This document shows positions 10,527-21,943 of a DNA stretch of 64,000 nucleotides, piece by piece. Position 1 is the first letter of the stretch; every line of letters begins with the position of its first letter. The notes beneath the pieces are model-generated. The model had not been told where the DNA came from. It was given only the letters and a program-made list of their open reading frames with translations, and did no database searches. The stretch spans positions 3,906,001 through 3,970,000 of the forward strand of contig NZ_JACCBB010000001.1 of assembly GCF_013409345.1 (NCBI RefSeq), given 5' to 3'. Made by a program: the position numbers and the translations under genes. The DNA is from Kineococcus aurantiacus (GTDB taxonomy: Bacteria > Actinomycetota > Actinomycetes > Actinomycetales > Kineococcaceae).

Positions 10527-10895
10527 GTGGCAGCCGAAGTGCACGAGTCCGCTCACGGGGTCCCGAACCTCGTGCTCATCGACCGTGACCACCCGCCGGC
10601 GGTCGACCGGTCCGGTCAGCACCGGGACGGTCCGGTCGCGCTCCTCGTCGAGGTGCTCTCGCCGTCGCACGAGGCGACGGACCGGGTCCGCGACCTCCAC
10701 GACCACGCGGCGGCCGGGTGCCCGGAGCACTGGGTCTGGAGCCGGCGCCCTGCGCCGGAGTCGCCGTGGGGTCGGGCTGTTCACGTCTTCACCCTGGTCG
10801 GGGACGCCTCCGTCCTCGACCAGGTGATCACCGGCACCGCTGAGCTGGACCGGTGGGGGATCACCGTGGACGTCGAGGCGCTCCTGGCGGGCTGA
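10527..10895 (+). pseudogene. Truncated Uma2-family (DUF820) nuclease-like gene
   Basis: The 122 residues match the C-terminal half of Uma2 proteins, a PD-(D/E)XK nuclease-fold family of about 190 residues: VPNLVLIDRD corresponds to the PDLVVV strand, LLVEVLSPS is the hallmark strand, and AAAGCPEHWVWS equals the YAAAGVPxYWVVD block. The N-terminal half is missing and the expected catalytic Asp of the PDL strand is Asn, so the nuclease is probably inactive. GTG 10527 is the only reasonable start seen. Its stop lies three bases from the convergent lacI-type gene. It could still be expressed as a small protein. Confidence 0.55.
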
Positions 10896-10898
10896 GCC

Positions 10899-11840
10899 TC
10901 AGGTCGAGTCCCGCGCCACGAACCGGTGCGGCACGACCCGCACCGGGTCCCCGGCGCGCCGCTCGCTGAGCTCCACGACGAGGTCGAGGGCGGCGCGGGC
11001 CACCTCGGCCAGGTCGATCGCGAGCGTCGACAACCGCGGGGTGACGAACTCCCCGACGGCCAGGCCGTCGACCCCGACCACCTTCACCCGCTCCGGGACG
11101 CCCACGCCGTCGCGGGCCAGGTCCCGCAGCAGCCGGAACCCGTCGAGGTCGTTGAACGCGACGAGGGCGTCGGGGTCCAGGTCGCGCAGGTCCGCCCAGC
11201 CGGCCTCGCGCGGGGCCGCGACGGGTTCGACCCCCGCGGCGCGGAACGCCGCGGTGAACGCCCGTCCCCGCGAGGTGGAACCGGGCAGGTCCATCACCAC
11301 CGGGCGCCGGACACCGCGGCCGAGCAGGTGCCGCACGGCGTCGCCGGTCGCGGTGGCCCGTTCCAGCTCGACCCGCCCGTGCCCGGGCTGGACGCGCGGC
11401 GGGTCGATCTCCACGACGGGCAGGTTCGGGGCGCCGGGACCGGGCCGGTCCAGCGCCAGCCCGGTGAACCCGACGACCGCGTCGGCGCCCCCGACCAGGT
11501 CCGCCACCGACCCCGGTTCGGCCATGACGACGTTCCAGCCGCGGTCGGCGGCCAGCCGCAGGACCGTGGAGGCCAGGTCGGCGTAGTACGGGTTGGTCAG
11601 GTCCCCGACGAGCAGCCCGAGGGTGCGGGCCGAGGGTTTCACCAGGCCCCGGCCGAACCGCGAGGGGTGGTAGTTCAGCTCCCGGGCCGCGGCCAGCACC
11701 CGCTCGCGGGTGGCGGCGCTGATGCCGGCCATGTCGTTCACGGCCCGGGTCACGGTCTGCCGGGAGACCCCGGCGGCGCGCGCCACGTCCACGATGGTCG
11801 CGGCGCGCGCCGGCCCGGGGGTCCCGGTGGGTCCGCTCAC
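10899..11840 (-). CDS. LacI-family transcriptional regulator
   Basis: 313-residue repressor with an N-terminal LacI helix-turn-helix (TIVDVARAAGVSRQTVTRAV, residues from about 14) and hinge helix, then a periplasmic-binding-protein-like sensor domain (TLGLLVGDLTNPYYADLAS, VVGVDGLAVGEFVTP). The GTG start at 11838-11840 overlaps the stop of the oxidoreductase fusion by four bases, so both genes are coupled. A perfect palindrome with a LacI-type core precedes the operon, so it probably represses its own operon and responds to the sugar or polyol that the fusion enzyme handles. Confidence 0.92.
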   Translation of the reverse strand: MSGPTGTPGPARAATIVDVARAAGVSRQTVTRAVNDMAGISAATRERVLAAARELNYHPSRFGRGLVKPSARTLGLLVGDLTNPYYADLASTVLRLAADRGWNVVMAEPGSVADLVGGADAVVGFTGLALDRPGPGAPNLPVVEIDPPRVQPGHGRVELERATATGDAVRHLLGRGVRRPVVMDLPGSTSRGRAFTAAFRAAGVEPVAAPREAGWADLRDLDPDALVAFNDLDGFRLLRDLARDGVGVPERVKVVGVDGLAVGEFVTPRLSTLAIDLAEVARAALDLVVELSERRAGDPVRVVPHRFVARDST

Positions 11841-13819
11841 CCTTCGCGCAGGTCCAGCCACGCCACCTGCTGCTCGGTCAGCTCGACCCCCAGCCCGGTC
11901 ATCGACGAGCGCGCCTCGGCGATCGTGCGCGGGCCGAACAGCGCGAACACCTCGAACGGCTGGGCCAGCACGAACGCCAGGGCGATCGCGGTGGCGGGGA
12001 CGCCGAGTTCCCGGCCGAGCTGCTCCGCGCGCGCCTTGCGCTCGAAGTTCGCCTCGGAGTAGTAGCAGCGGACCAGTTCGGCGTCGCTGGTGTCGTCGGC
12101 GTCGGCCCGGGCGAAGAACCCGCGGGCCTGCGAGCTCCACGGCAGGAGCGCGATGTTCCGCTCGGACAGCCACTTCTTGGACCCGGGGTCGGTCACGTGC
12201 CGGCACCCGGCCCACGGCACGTCGTAGGCCTCGGCGAGCCCGAAGTGGTTGGACAGCACCGAGAACGGGCGCTTGCCGTTCTTGGCGGCGTACTCGTTGG
12301 CCTCGTCGACGCGGGCGGTCGACCAGTTCGACCCGCCGTAGACCGTGATGCGCCCGGCGGAGGCGTGCTCGTCGAGGACGTCGACGAACTCGCCGACGGG
12401 GATGTCCTCGTTGTCGCGGTGCATCATGTAGATGTCGGCGTGGTCGTTGCCCTGCCGCTCGAAGGACTCGAACAGCTGGCGGGTCAGCGACTCGGGGTCG
12501 CAGTGCGGCGTGTGGCAGCCCTTGACGATGACGTTGACGTCGGCGCGGATCCCGCGGTTGGCGATCCAGCGGCCCAGCAGCCGTTCGTACTTGCCCATGC
12601 CGTACACCCACGCCGTGTCGAACGTGTTCCCGCCGGCCTCGACGAACGCGTCGAACACGGCCGAGGCGTGCGCGAGGTCGGGCTGGTTGTCGCAGCCCAT
12701 GACCAGGCGGGAGACCTCGCGGTCCAGGCCGGGGATGCGCCCGTACCTCATGGCCGTCGGCTCGGTGCGCCGCAGCGGCAGGCCCGAGACGGTGGGGATG
12801 TCGGCGGTGTCGGTCTCGAACGGGTAGCGCAGGCCGATCGCGTCGCGCCAGCGGTTGAGCAGCGCGTTGACGGCCAGGGTGTCGTCGAGGGTGAACGCCG
12901 GGGTGGCGTCGGAGACCAGCGCCTTCGCCTCCAGGGCGTAGGCCTTGTTCGCGGGCAGTTCGGGGTCGAAGGCGAAGGTCTCCGGCTCGGCGCCGGGGCG
13001 GGTCAGCACGACGCGGGGGTCCCCGAGGATCGTCCACGGGTCGGGCAGGTGGACGGTGCCGGCCGAGCCGTACACGGTGACCGACTGCGGTTCGGCCAGC
13101 CCGACGCCGGTGCGCGCCGAGGCCGTGATCCCGCCGGCGAAGGTGAGGGAGGCCACGGCCCACTCGTCGACGCCGGTCTCCCCGACGGTGCCCTGCGCGG
13201 AGAACCGCTCGACCGCGGCCGGGTGGCCGAGCGCGGCCCCGGCCACGAGGTGCGCGGCCGAGACGGGGTAGCCGCCGACGTCGAGGATCCCGCCGCCGGC
13301 GAGGTCGGCGTCGTACAGGCGCCCCTCCTTCTTCCCGGTGGCGAAGGAGAAGCTGGCGTCGACGTGCTGCACGGTGCCGATCGCCCCGCTGCGGACGAGG
13401 TCGAGGGTCTTCTGGAACTGCGGGTGGTGGGCGTACATGTACGCCTCGAGCACGTGGACGCCGGACCGGCGCGCGGCGTCGACCATCGCCATGACGGTGC
13501 CGTGGTTGGGCGCGAAGGGCTTCTCGACGAGGACGTGCTTGCCGGCGCGCAGCGCCGCGAGCGCGAGCTTGGCGTGGGTCACGTGGACGGTGCTGACGTA
13601 GACGGCGTCGACGTCGTCGCGGGCCAGGACCGCGTCGTAGTCGCCGACGAAGGCGTCGGGGGCGAACTCGGCCGCGAATGCGCGGGCGCGCTCGGTCCCC
13701 GCGGGGGTGGGCGAGCTGCCGACGGCGACGAGCTCGGCGTCGGCGTGGGGGAGCTGGGAGGCGAACCGGTGGGCGATGCCACCGGGGCCGAGCACGGCCC
13801 AGCGGGTGGGGGTGGGCAT
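11837..13819 (-). CDS. Fusion of Gfo/Idh/MocA oxidoreductase and aldo/keto reductase
   Basis: 660 residues holding two oxidoreductases. Residues 1 to about 335 are a Gfo/Idh/MocA dehydrogenase (Rossmann motif GPGGIAHR, VEKPFAPN with the family EKP, AGGGILDVGGYPV). From about 345 a TIM-barrel aldo/keto reductase follows, with catalytic Asp/Tyr in TFDTAWVYG, Lys in VIVKGC and His in YMMHRDN. Both families use NAD(P)(H) on sugars and polyols, so the chain could epimerise or interconvert a sugar through a keto intermediate. Start ATG 13819 has AGGAG seven bases upstream. It is followed by the coupled LacI gene and preceded by the LacI-type operator. Substrate unknown. Confidence 0.9.
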   Translation of the reverse strand: MPTPTRWAVLGPGGIAHRFASQLPHADAELVAVGSSPTPAGTERARAFAAEFAPDAFVGDYDAVLARDDVDAVYVSTVHVTHAKLALAALRAGKHVLVEKPFAPNHGTVMAMVDAARRSGVHVLEAYMYAHHPQFQKTLDLVRSGAIGTVQHVDASFSFATGKKEGRLYDADLAGGGILDVGGYPVSAAHLVAGAALGHPAAVERFSAQGTVGETGVDEWAVASLTFAGGITASARTGVGLAEPQSVTVYGSAGTVHLPDPWTILGDPRVVLTRPGAEPETFAFDPELPANKAYALEAKALVSDATPAFTLDDTLAVNALLNRWRDAIGLRYPFETDTADIPTVSGLPLRRTEPTAMRYGRIPGLDREVSRLVMGCDNQPDLAHASAVFDAFVEAGGNTFDTAWVYGMGKYERLLGRWIANRGIRADVNVIVKGCHTPHCDPESLTRQLFESFERQGNDHADIYMMHRDNEDIPVGEFVDVLDEHASAGRITVYGGSNWSTARVDEANEYAAKNGKRPFSVLSNHFGLAEAYDVPWAGCRHVTDPGSKKWLSERNIALLPWSSQARGFFARADADDTSDAELVRCYYSEANFERKARAEQLGRELGVPATAIALAFVLAQPFEVFALFGPRTIAEARSSMTGLGVELTEQQVAWLDLREG

Positions 13820-13843
13820 GAGGCGCTCCTTCGGGCCGGGGGA

Positions 13844-13865
13844 GGGCCGTGAACGTTCACGGCCC
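13844..13865. promoter_or_regulatory. LacI-family operator: perfect 22-bp palindrome
   Basis: Two perfect 11-base arms (GGGCCGTGAAC and its complement) meet at 13854/13855. The core TGAACGTTCA has the central CG step typical of LacI-family operators. It sits 25-46 bases before the oxidoreductase start, where a bound repressor would block transcription; a further half site GGTGAACG occurs at 13866-13873. The LacI gene is in the controlled operon. Confidence 0.8.
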
Positions 13866-13924
13866 GGTGAACGCTAATCGCCGCTCCCCGTCCGGTCAAC
13901 GGGCTGAGCCCGGCGGGCGCGATC

Positions 13925-13930
13925 TAGACT
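13925..13930 (+). promoter_or_regulatory. -10 element of ilvD, suggesting a leaderless transcript
   Basis: TAGACT ends six bases before the GTG start of ilvD and no Shine-Dalgarno sequence is present between them. With usual spacing, transcription would begin at the start codon itself. No convincing -35 element is visible. Confidence 0.45.
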
Positions 13931-13936
13931 CCCGCC

Positions 13937-15628
13937 GTGAGCGTCGACATCAAACCGCGCAGCCGCCAGGTCACCGACGGGCTGGAGGCCACCGCCTCGC
14001 GGGGCATGCTGCGAGCCGTCGGCATGGGGGACGACGACTGGGAGAAGCCCCAGATCGGGGTCGCGTCCAGCTGGAACGAGATCACCCCGTGCAACCTGCC
14101 GCTGGACCGCCTGGCCAAGGCCGTCAAGGACGGCGTCCACGCCGGCGGCGGCTACCCCCTGGAGTTCGGCACGATCTCCGTCTCGGACGGGATCTCGATG
14201 GGGCACCAGGGGATGCACTTCTCCCTCGTCTCCCGCGAGGTCATCGCCGACTCCGTCGAGACCGTCATGAGCGCCGAGCGCCTCGACGGCTCGGTGCTGC
14301 TGGCCGGCTGCGACAAGTCGCTGCCGGGCATGCTCATGGCCGCCGCCCGCCTGGACCTGGCCAGCGTCTTCCTCTACGCCGGCACGATCCTGCCCGGCCG
14401 GGCCAAGCTGTCCGACGGCAGCGAGCACGAGGTCACCCTCATCGACGCCTTCGAGGCCGTCGGGGCCTGCGCGCGCGGGCTGATGTCGCGCGAGGACGTC
14501 GACACCATCGAGCGCGCCATCTGCCCCGGCGAGGGCGCCTGCGGCGGCATGTACACCGCCAACACCATGGCCGCCGCGGCCGAGGCGCTGGGCATGTCGC
14601 TGCCCGGCAGCGCCGCCCCGCCGGCCACCGACCGTCGTCGCGACGGGTTCGCCCGCAAGTCCGGCGAGGCCGTGGTGAACCTGCTGCGCCGGGGGATCAC
14701 CGCCCGGCAGATCCTCACCAAGGAGGCGTTCGAGAACGCCATCGCCGTCGTCATGGCCCTGGGCGGGTCCACCAACGCCGTCCTGCACCTGCTGGCCATC
14801 GCCTACGAGGCCGAGGTCGACCTGACCCTGGCCGACTTCGACCGCATCGCCGGCAAGGTCCCGCACCTGGGCGACCTCAAGCCCTTCGGCCGGCACGTCA
14901 TGGTCGACGTCGACCGCATCGGCGGCATCCCCGTCGTCATGCGCGCCCTGCTCGACGCCGGGCTGCTGCACGGGGACGTGCTGACGGTCACGGGCAAGAC
15001 CATGGCCGAGAACCTCGCCGACATCGCCCCGCCGGACGTCGACGGCGTCGTGCTGCGGGCCCTGGACGACCCGATCCACAAGACTGGCGGCATCACGATC
15101 CTCACCGGCAACCTCGCCCCCGGTGGCGCGGTGGTCAAGAGCGCCGGCTTCGACTCGGAGGTCTTCGAGGGCACCGCCCGCGTCTTCGAGCGCGAGCGCG
15201 CCGCCCTCGACGCGCTGGAGGACGGCACGATCTCGGCCGGCGACGTCGTCGTCATCCGCTACGAGGGCCCCAAGGGCGGCCCGGGGATGCGCGAGATGCT
15301 CGCCATCACCGGCGCGATCAAGGGCGCCGGGCTGGGCAAGGACGTGCTGCTCATGACCGACGGCCGCTTCTCCGGCGGGACGACGGGCCTGTGCGTGGGG
15401 CACGTGGCCCCCGAGGCCGTCGACGGCGGGCCGATCGCCTTCGTGCGCGACGGGGACACCATCCGCCTCGACGTCGCGAACAAGACGCTCGAGGTCCTCG
15501 TCGACGACGAGGAGCTGGCCGCCCGCCGCGAGGGCTGGCAGCCGCTGCCCCCGGTCTTCACGCGCGGGGTGCTGGCCAAGTACGCCAAGCAGGTCCAGTC
15601 CGCCTCCGTCGGGGCCGTCTGCCTCTGA
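13937..15628 (+). CDS. ilvD: Dihydroxy-acid dehydratase
   Basis: Cytosolic Fe-S enzyme dehydrating 2,3-dihydroxy-3-methyl acids to 2-keto acids in valine and isoleucine (and so leucine) synthesis. The 563 residues contain [34 protein letters not shown] and [11 protein letters not shown], the IlvD/Edd hallmarks, with the cluster Cys residues in the first two. The start is GTG 13937; the neighbouring -10 element suggests a leaderless mRNA. It precedes ilvBNC on the same strand but is separated by a large hairpin and the ilvB attenuator, so it has its own control. Confidence 0.96.
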   Translation: MSVDIKPRSRQVTDGLEATASRGMLRAVGMGDDDWEKPQIGVASSWNEITPCNLPLDRLAKAVKDGVHAGGGYPLEFGTISVSDGISMGHQGMHFSLVSREVIADSVETVMSAERLDGSVLLAGCDKSLPGMLMAAARLDLASVFLYAGTILPGRAKLSDGSEHEVTLIDAFEAVGACARGLMSREDVDTIERAICPGEGACGGMYTANTMAAAAEALGMSLPGSAAPPATDRRRDGFARKSGEAVVNLLRRGITARQILTKEAFENAIAVVMALGGSTNAVLHLLAIAYEAEVDLTLADFDRIAGKVPHLGDLKPFGRHVMVDVDRIGGIPVVMRALLDAGLLHGDVLTVTGKTMAENLADIAPPDVDGVVLRALDDPIHKTGGITILTGNLAPGGAVVKSAGFDSEVFEGTARVFERERAALDALEDGTISAGDVVVIRYEGPKGGPGMREMLAITGAIKGAGLGKDVLLMTDGRFSGGTTGLCVGHVAPEAVDGGPIAFVRDGDTIRLDVANKTLEVLVDDEELAARREGWQPLPPVFTRGVLAKYAKQVQSASVGAVCL

Positions 15629-15675
15629 CGCACCGCGCGCCGCGCGCCGGGCGGGGCGGGGTGGGGTGGGGTGGG

Positions 15676-15722
15676 ATCGTTGTGACAACGCTCGCGATGA
15701 CCGCGAGCGTTGTCGCAACGAT
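15676..15722. terminator. Large hairpin after ilvD
   Basis: A 21-base stem (15676-15696 with 15702-15722) closes on the 5-base loop ATGAC; the only imperfection is a G-U pair. G-rich sequence before it (from about 15652) can pair with C-rich sequence after it (to about 15741), lengthening the structure to some 90 bases. No T-tract follows, so it may act as a terminator or RNA-stability element. It separates ilvD from ilvBNC. Confidence 0.6.
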
Positions 15723-15753
15723 GGCCCCCCACCCGCCCCGCGCCGTCCAGCGG

Positions 15754-15770
15754 GTGGACAGGGTGTCCAC
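15754..15770. promoter_or_regulatory. Inverted repeat upstream of the ilvB promoter
   Basis: GTGGACA and TGTCCAC are perfect 7-base arms around GGG. The element lies about 25 bases upstream of the candidate -35 box of the ilvB leader transcript, a position suitable for an activator or repressor of branched-chain amino acid synthesis. The regulator is not identified. Confidence 0.45.
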
Positions 15771-15795
15771 GATGTGAGACGCGACACGCCCTCGG

Positions 15796-15824
15796 CTGAC
15801 AGCGCGCCGCAGGGGGGCTACCTT
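15796..15824 (+). promoter_or_regulatory. Promoter of the ilvBNC leader transcript
   Basis: CTGACA (15796-15801) and TACCTT (15819-15824) are spaced by exactly 17 bases. Seven bases after the -10 box lies the ATG of the leader peptide, so transcription should begin at or next to its first codon. Confidence 0.65.
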
Positions 15825-15831
15825 TCCACCC

Positions 15832-15870
15832 ATGCGGTTCCTCGTAGCCATCGGACAGCGCGCCGGCTGA
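15832..15870 (+). CDS. ilvB leader peptide (12 aa, Leu-Val-Ala-Ile)
   Basis: The ORF encodes [12 protein letters not shown], with consecutive Leu, Val, Ala and Ile codons. It lies between the promoter and an intrinsic terminator placed before ilvB, the layout of a transcription attenuator: a ribosome stalled for want of branched-chain aminoacyl-tRNA would favour read-through. The ATG falls at the predicted transcription start, so the peptide is probably translated from a leaderless mRNA. Confidence 0.72.
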   Translation: MRFLVAIGQRAG

Positions 15871-15890
15871 GTCAGTTCGGCCGAGCGCGC

Positions 15891-15928
15891 GACCCCTCAC
15901 ACGCCATCCCTGGCTGAGGGGTCTTTTT
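15891..15928 (+). terminator. ilvB attenuator terminator
   Basis: GACCCCTCA (15891-15899) pairs perfectly with TGAGGGGTC (15915-15923) and is followed by TTTTT, a textbook intrinsic terminator and a rare T-run in this DNA. It starts 20 bases after the leader-peptide stop and 75 bases before ilvB. Confidence 0.85.
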
Positions 15929-16003
15929 GCGTCCGGCGGACCGAACACGCCGGACGTCCGGAGCACGACACCGTGGACGGCACCGCCCGAGGAGGACACC
16001 CAG

Positions 16004-19424
<3,421 letters not shown>

Positions 19425-19440
19425 ACCCCGTGACCGACCA

Positions 19441-19471
19441 GGCCCCCGCACCGCGTGACGGTGCGGGGGCC
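19441..19471. terminator. Terminator between ilvC and wrbA
   Basis: GGCCCCCGCACC (19441-19452) pairs perfectly with 19460-19471 around a 7-base loop. It lies between convergent genes and can serve both strands. Confidence 0.8.
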
Positions 19472-19491
19472 TCGTCGTCGGACGGGGTGCC

Positions 19492-20097
19492 TCAGGCGCT
19501 GAGCTTGCCGGCGATGCCGATGACGCGCGTGACCAGGTGGTCCAGGGCGGTGAACTCGACGTCGCCCAGGGGGATGTCGTTGCCGCCGCCGGTGACGTGG
19601 CTGACGCCGTAGGGGTTGCCGTCGACGAACTTCGAGCCGTCGGTGTAACCGGGGGGCACGATGATCCCGCCGAAGTGGTAGATCGAGTTGTAGAGGGCCA
19701 GGAGGGTGGTCTCCTGCCCGCCGTGGGCGGTCTGGGAGGAGGTGAACCCCGCGTACACCTTGTCGGCCAGCAGGCCCTGCGCCCACTGCGCGCCGAGGGA
19801 GTCGATGAAGATCTTCAGCTGGCCGGCGATGTTGCCGTAGCGGGTGGGGGAGCCGAACAGGACGGCGTCGGCCCAGACGACGTCGTCGGCGGTGACGCCG
19901 GGAGCGCCCTTCGCCGCTTCGGCCTCGGCGGTCTGCTCGTCGGTGGCCGCCTTCTCGCCGCCCGTGGGCTGGCGCTCGACCTGGCGCAGCCGCACCTGGG
20001 CCCCGGCCGCCTCGGCCGTGGCGGCCAGGCGCTCGGCCATGGCGCGCACGGTGCCGGTGGCGGAGTAGTAGACGATGGCGAGCTTGACGTCGCTCAC
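19492..20097 (-). CDS. wrbA: WrbA-type NAD(P)H:quinone oxidoreductase
   Basis: 201-residue flavodoxin-like FMN enzyme that reduces quinones by two electrons, limiting redox cycling. Seen are the FMN phosphate loop YYSATGTVRAMAE, the WrbA region GSPTRYGNIAGQLKIFID and SSQTAHGGQETTLLAL. GTG 20097 has AGGAGG about five bases before it. It stands alone, convergent to ilvC and divergent from the sugar ABC operon. The promoter region has an imperfect palindrome (AACCTGCAAGTT near 20117-20128), perhaps a redox-regulator site. Confidence 0.92.
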   Translation of the reverse strand: MSDVKLAIVYYSATGTVRAMAERLAATAEAAGAQVRLRQVERQPTGGEKAATDEQTAEAEAAKGAPGVTADDVVWADAVLFGSPTRYGNIAGQLKIFIDSLGAQWAQGLLADKVYAGFTSSQTAHGGQETTLLALYNSIYHFGGIIVPPGYTDGSKFVDGNPYGVSHVTGGGNDIPLGDVEFTALDHLVTRVIGIAGKLSA

Positions 20098-20227
20098 GGC
20101 GACCTCCTCTTTCGTTGAACCTGCAAGTTGTCGGGTCCAACCTAGCGCGCTCCCGTCGCGTCCGCACGGGAGGCGTGGCATGTTGGCGAGCGGACCGGAG
20201 GCGGAGCAGCCAGCGAGGGGGAGTGAT

Positions 20228-21103
20228 GTGCGCACACGCCGTACCCGAGAGGCGCTGACGGGCCTCGCGCTGCTGGCCCCCAGCCTGCTGGGGACGGCCG
20301 TCTTCCTGCTGGTCCCCGTCGCGGTCGCGCTGTGGCTGAGCCTGCACCGCTGGGACCTGGTGTCCCCGGCCCGCTGGGCGGGCCTGGACAACTACGCCGC
20401 CGTCCTGTCCGACGCCGGCACCCGGCACTCCTTCGCCGTGACCGCGCTGTTCACCGCCCTCGTCATCCCCGTGCAGACCGGGCTGGGGCTGCTCGTGGCG
20501 GTCCTGCTCGCGCGCCGGCTGCCCGGGTCGGGGTTCTTCCGCGTCCTGTACGTCGTGCCCTGGATCTGCGCGCCGCTGGTCGTCGGGCTGGTCTGGCGGT
20601 GGGTGTTCGACCCCTCGACGGGCGCGCTCAACGCGCTGATCGGGACCCGGGTCGAGTGGCTCACCAGCCACGCCCTGGCCCTGCCCGCCGTCGCGTTCGT
20701 CACGGTCTGGACGCAGGTGGGCTACGTCGCGCTGTTCTTCCTCGCGGGGCTGGCCGGCATCCCGCCGCAGCTGGCCGACGCCGCGCGCGTCGACGGGGCC
20801 GGGCCCTGGCGGGTCTTCCGCAGCATCACGCTGCCGCTGCTGCGGCCCACGACGTCCTTCGTGCTCATCACGGGCGTCATCTCCAGCTTCCAGGTGTTCG
20901 ACACCGTCTACGCCATGACCGGCGGCGGGCCGGGCGGGGACACGTCCGTCGTGGCCTACCAGATCTACTCCGAGGCGTTCACGGCGCTGCGCATGGGCCG
21001 GGCCGCCGCCATCTCGGTCGTCCTCATGGTGGTCCTCGTGGTGCTCACCGTGGCGCAGCGGCTGTGGTTCGGCCGCCGCACGACGTACGAGCTGTCCGCG
21101 TGA
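20228..21103 (+). CDS. Sugar ABC transporter permease (MalF/UgpA type)
   Basis: 291-residue inner-membrane permease with six predicted helices; the EAA loop (PPQLADAARVDGAGPWRVFRS) that docks the ATPase is present, and the C-terminal GGPGGDTSVVAYQIY is typical of CUT1 sugar permeases. GTG 20228 is chosen for the GGGGGAG just upstream; ATG 20180 is an in-frame alternative. The stop overlaps the next permease start by four bases (GTGA). Confidence 0.93.
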   Translation: MRTRRTREALTGLALLAPSLLGTAVFLLVPVAVALWLSLHRWDLVSPARWAGLDNYAAVLSDAGTRHSFAVTALFTALVIPVQTGLGLLVAVLLARRLPGSGFFRVLYVVPWICAPLVVGLVWRWVFDPSTGALNALIGTRVEWLTSHALALPAVAFVTVWTQVGYVALFFLAGLAGIPPQLADAARVDGAGPWRVFRSITLPLLRPTTSFVLITGVISSFQVFDTVYAMTGGGPGGDTSVVAYQIYSEAFTALRMGRAAAISVVLMVVLVVLTVAQRLWFGRRTTYELSA

Positions 21104-21927
21104 GCCGCCGCGCCGCGGGCGTCGCCCTGACCTACCTCGTGCTGCTCGCCGGGGCGGTGCTCGCCCTCGGGCCCTACCTGCTCAGCCTGCTGACGTCGCT
21201 GAAGGAGCCGGCGCAACTGGCCCGGCGGGCCACGCTCACCTGGCCGGCGCCGTGGACGGGGCAGAACTACGCCGACGTCCTCGGCGGGCAGTACACGCTG
21301 GTCCCGGCCCTGGTCGTGACGGTGCAGGTGGTCGTGGTGCTGCTCGTCGGGCAGCTCGTCTGCTCGGTGTTCGCGGCCTACGCGTTCGCGCGGCTGCGGT
21401 TCCCCGGGCGCAGCCTGCTGTTCGGCGGCTACCTGGCGACCATGATGGTCCCGCAGGTCGTCACGGTCGTCCCGCTGTACGTGATGTTCGCCCAGGCCGG
21501 GCTGCGGAACACCTTCTGGGGCATCGTGCTGCCCACCCTGTTCGGTTCCCCGTTCGCCGTCTACCTCCTGCGCGAGCACTTCCGCGCCGTCCCGCAGGAC
21601 CTGGAGGACGCCGCCCGCCTCGACGGGTGCGGGACCCTGCGCATCCTGCGGCACGTCGTCGTCCCGCTGTCGCGGCCGGTGCTGGCGACCCTGGCGGTCA
21701 TCACCGTCGTCAGCCAGTGGAACAACTTCCTGTGGCCCCTGATCATCACCACGGGCCCGAAGTGGCAGACTCTCACGGTGGCGACTGCGAACCTGCAGAG
21801 TCAGTACAACGGGAACTGGACGCTGGTCACCGCTGCGACGACGCTCGCCATGGCCCCCCTGGTGGTGCTCTTCCTGCTCGTGAACAAGCACGTCACCGAG
21901 TCGATCTCCCTCACCGGTTTCCGCTGA
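21100..21927 (+). CDS. Sugar ABC transporter permease (MalG/UgpE type)
   Basis: 275-residue partner permease, six helices, EAA motif QDLEDAARLDGCGTLRI and the C-terminal NNFLWPLIIT of CUT1 MalG proteins. Coupled to the first permease by a GTGA overlap and followed after 16 bases by the binding-protein gene. No ATPase gene is present in the operon; a shared MsiK-like ATPase elsewhere would be expected, as in many actinobacteria. Confidence 0.94.
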   Translation: MSRRAAGVALTYLVLLAGAVLALGPYLLSLLTSLKEPAQLARRATLTWPAPWTGQNYADVLGGQYTLVPALVVTVQVVVVLLVGQLVCSVFAAYAFARLRFPGRSLLFGGYLATMMVPQVVTVVPLYVMFAQAGLRNTFWGIVLPTLFGSPFAVYLLREHFRAVPQDLEDAARLDGCGTLRILRHVVVPLSRPVLATLAVITVVSQWNNFLWPLIITTGPKWQTLTVATANLQSQYNGNWTLVTAATTLAMAPLVVLFLLVNKHVTESISLTGFR

Positions 21928-21943
21928 CGTCCCAGGAGTCCAG

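Noticed and set aside
12197-13852. A 551-codon plus-strand frame
   Set aside because: Antisense shadow of the oxidoreductase fusion; Gly/Val/Arg-rich with no domain pattern, while the minus frame has clear catalytic motifs.
15780-16003. T-box riboswitch before ilvB
   Set aside because: No T-box consensus or specifier stem; the leader-peptide and terminator layout explains the region.
20117-20128. Palindrome AACCTGCAAGTT as a definite redox operator
   Set aside because: It has two mismatched pairs and no recognised regulator, so it is mentioned only in the wrbA entry.
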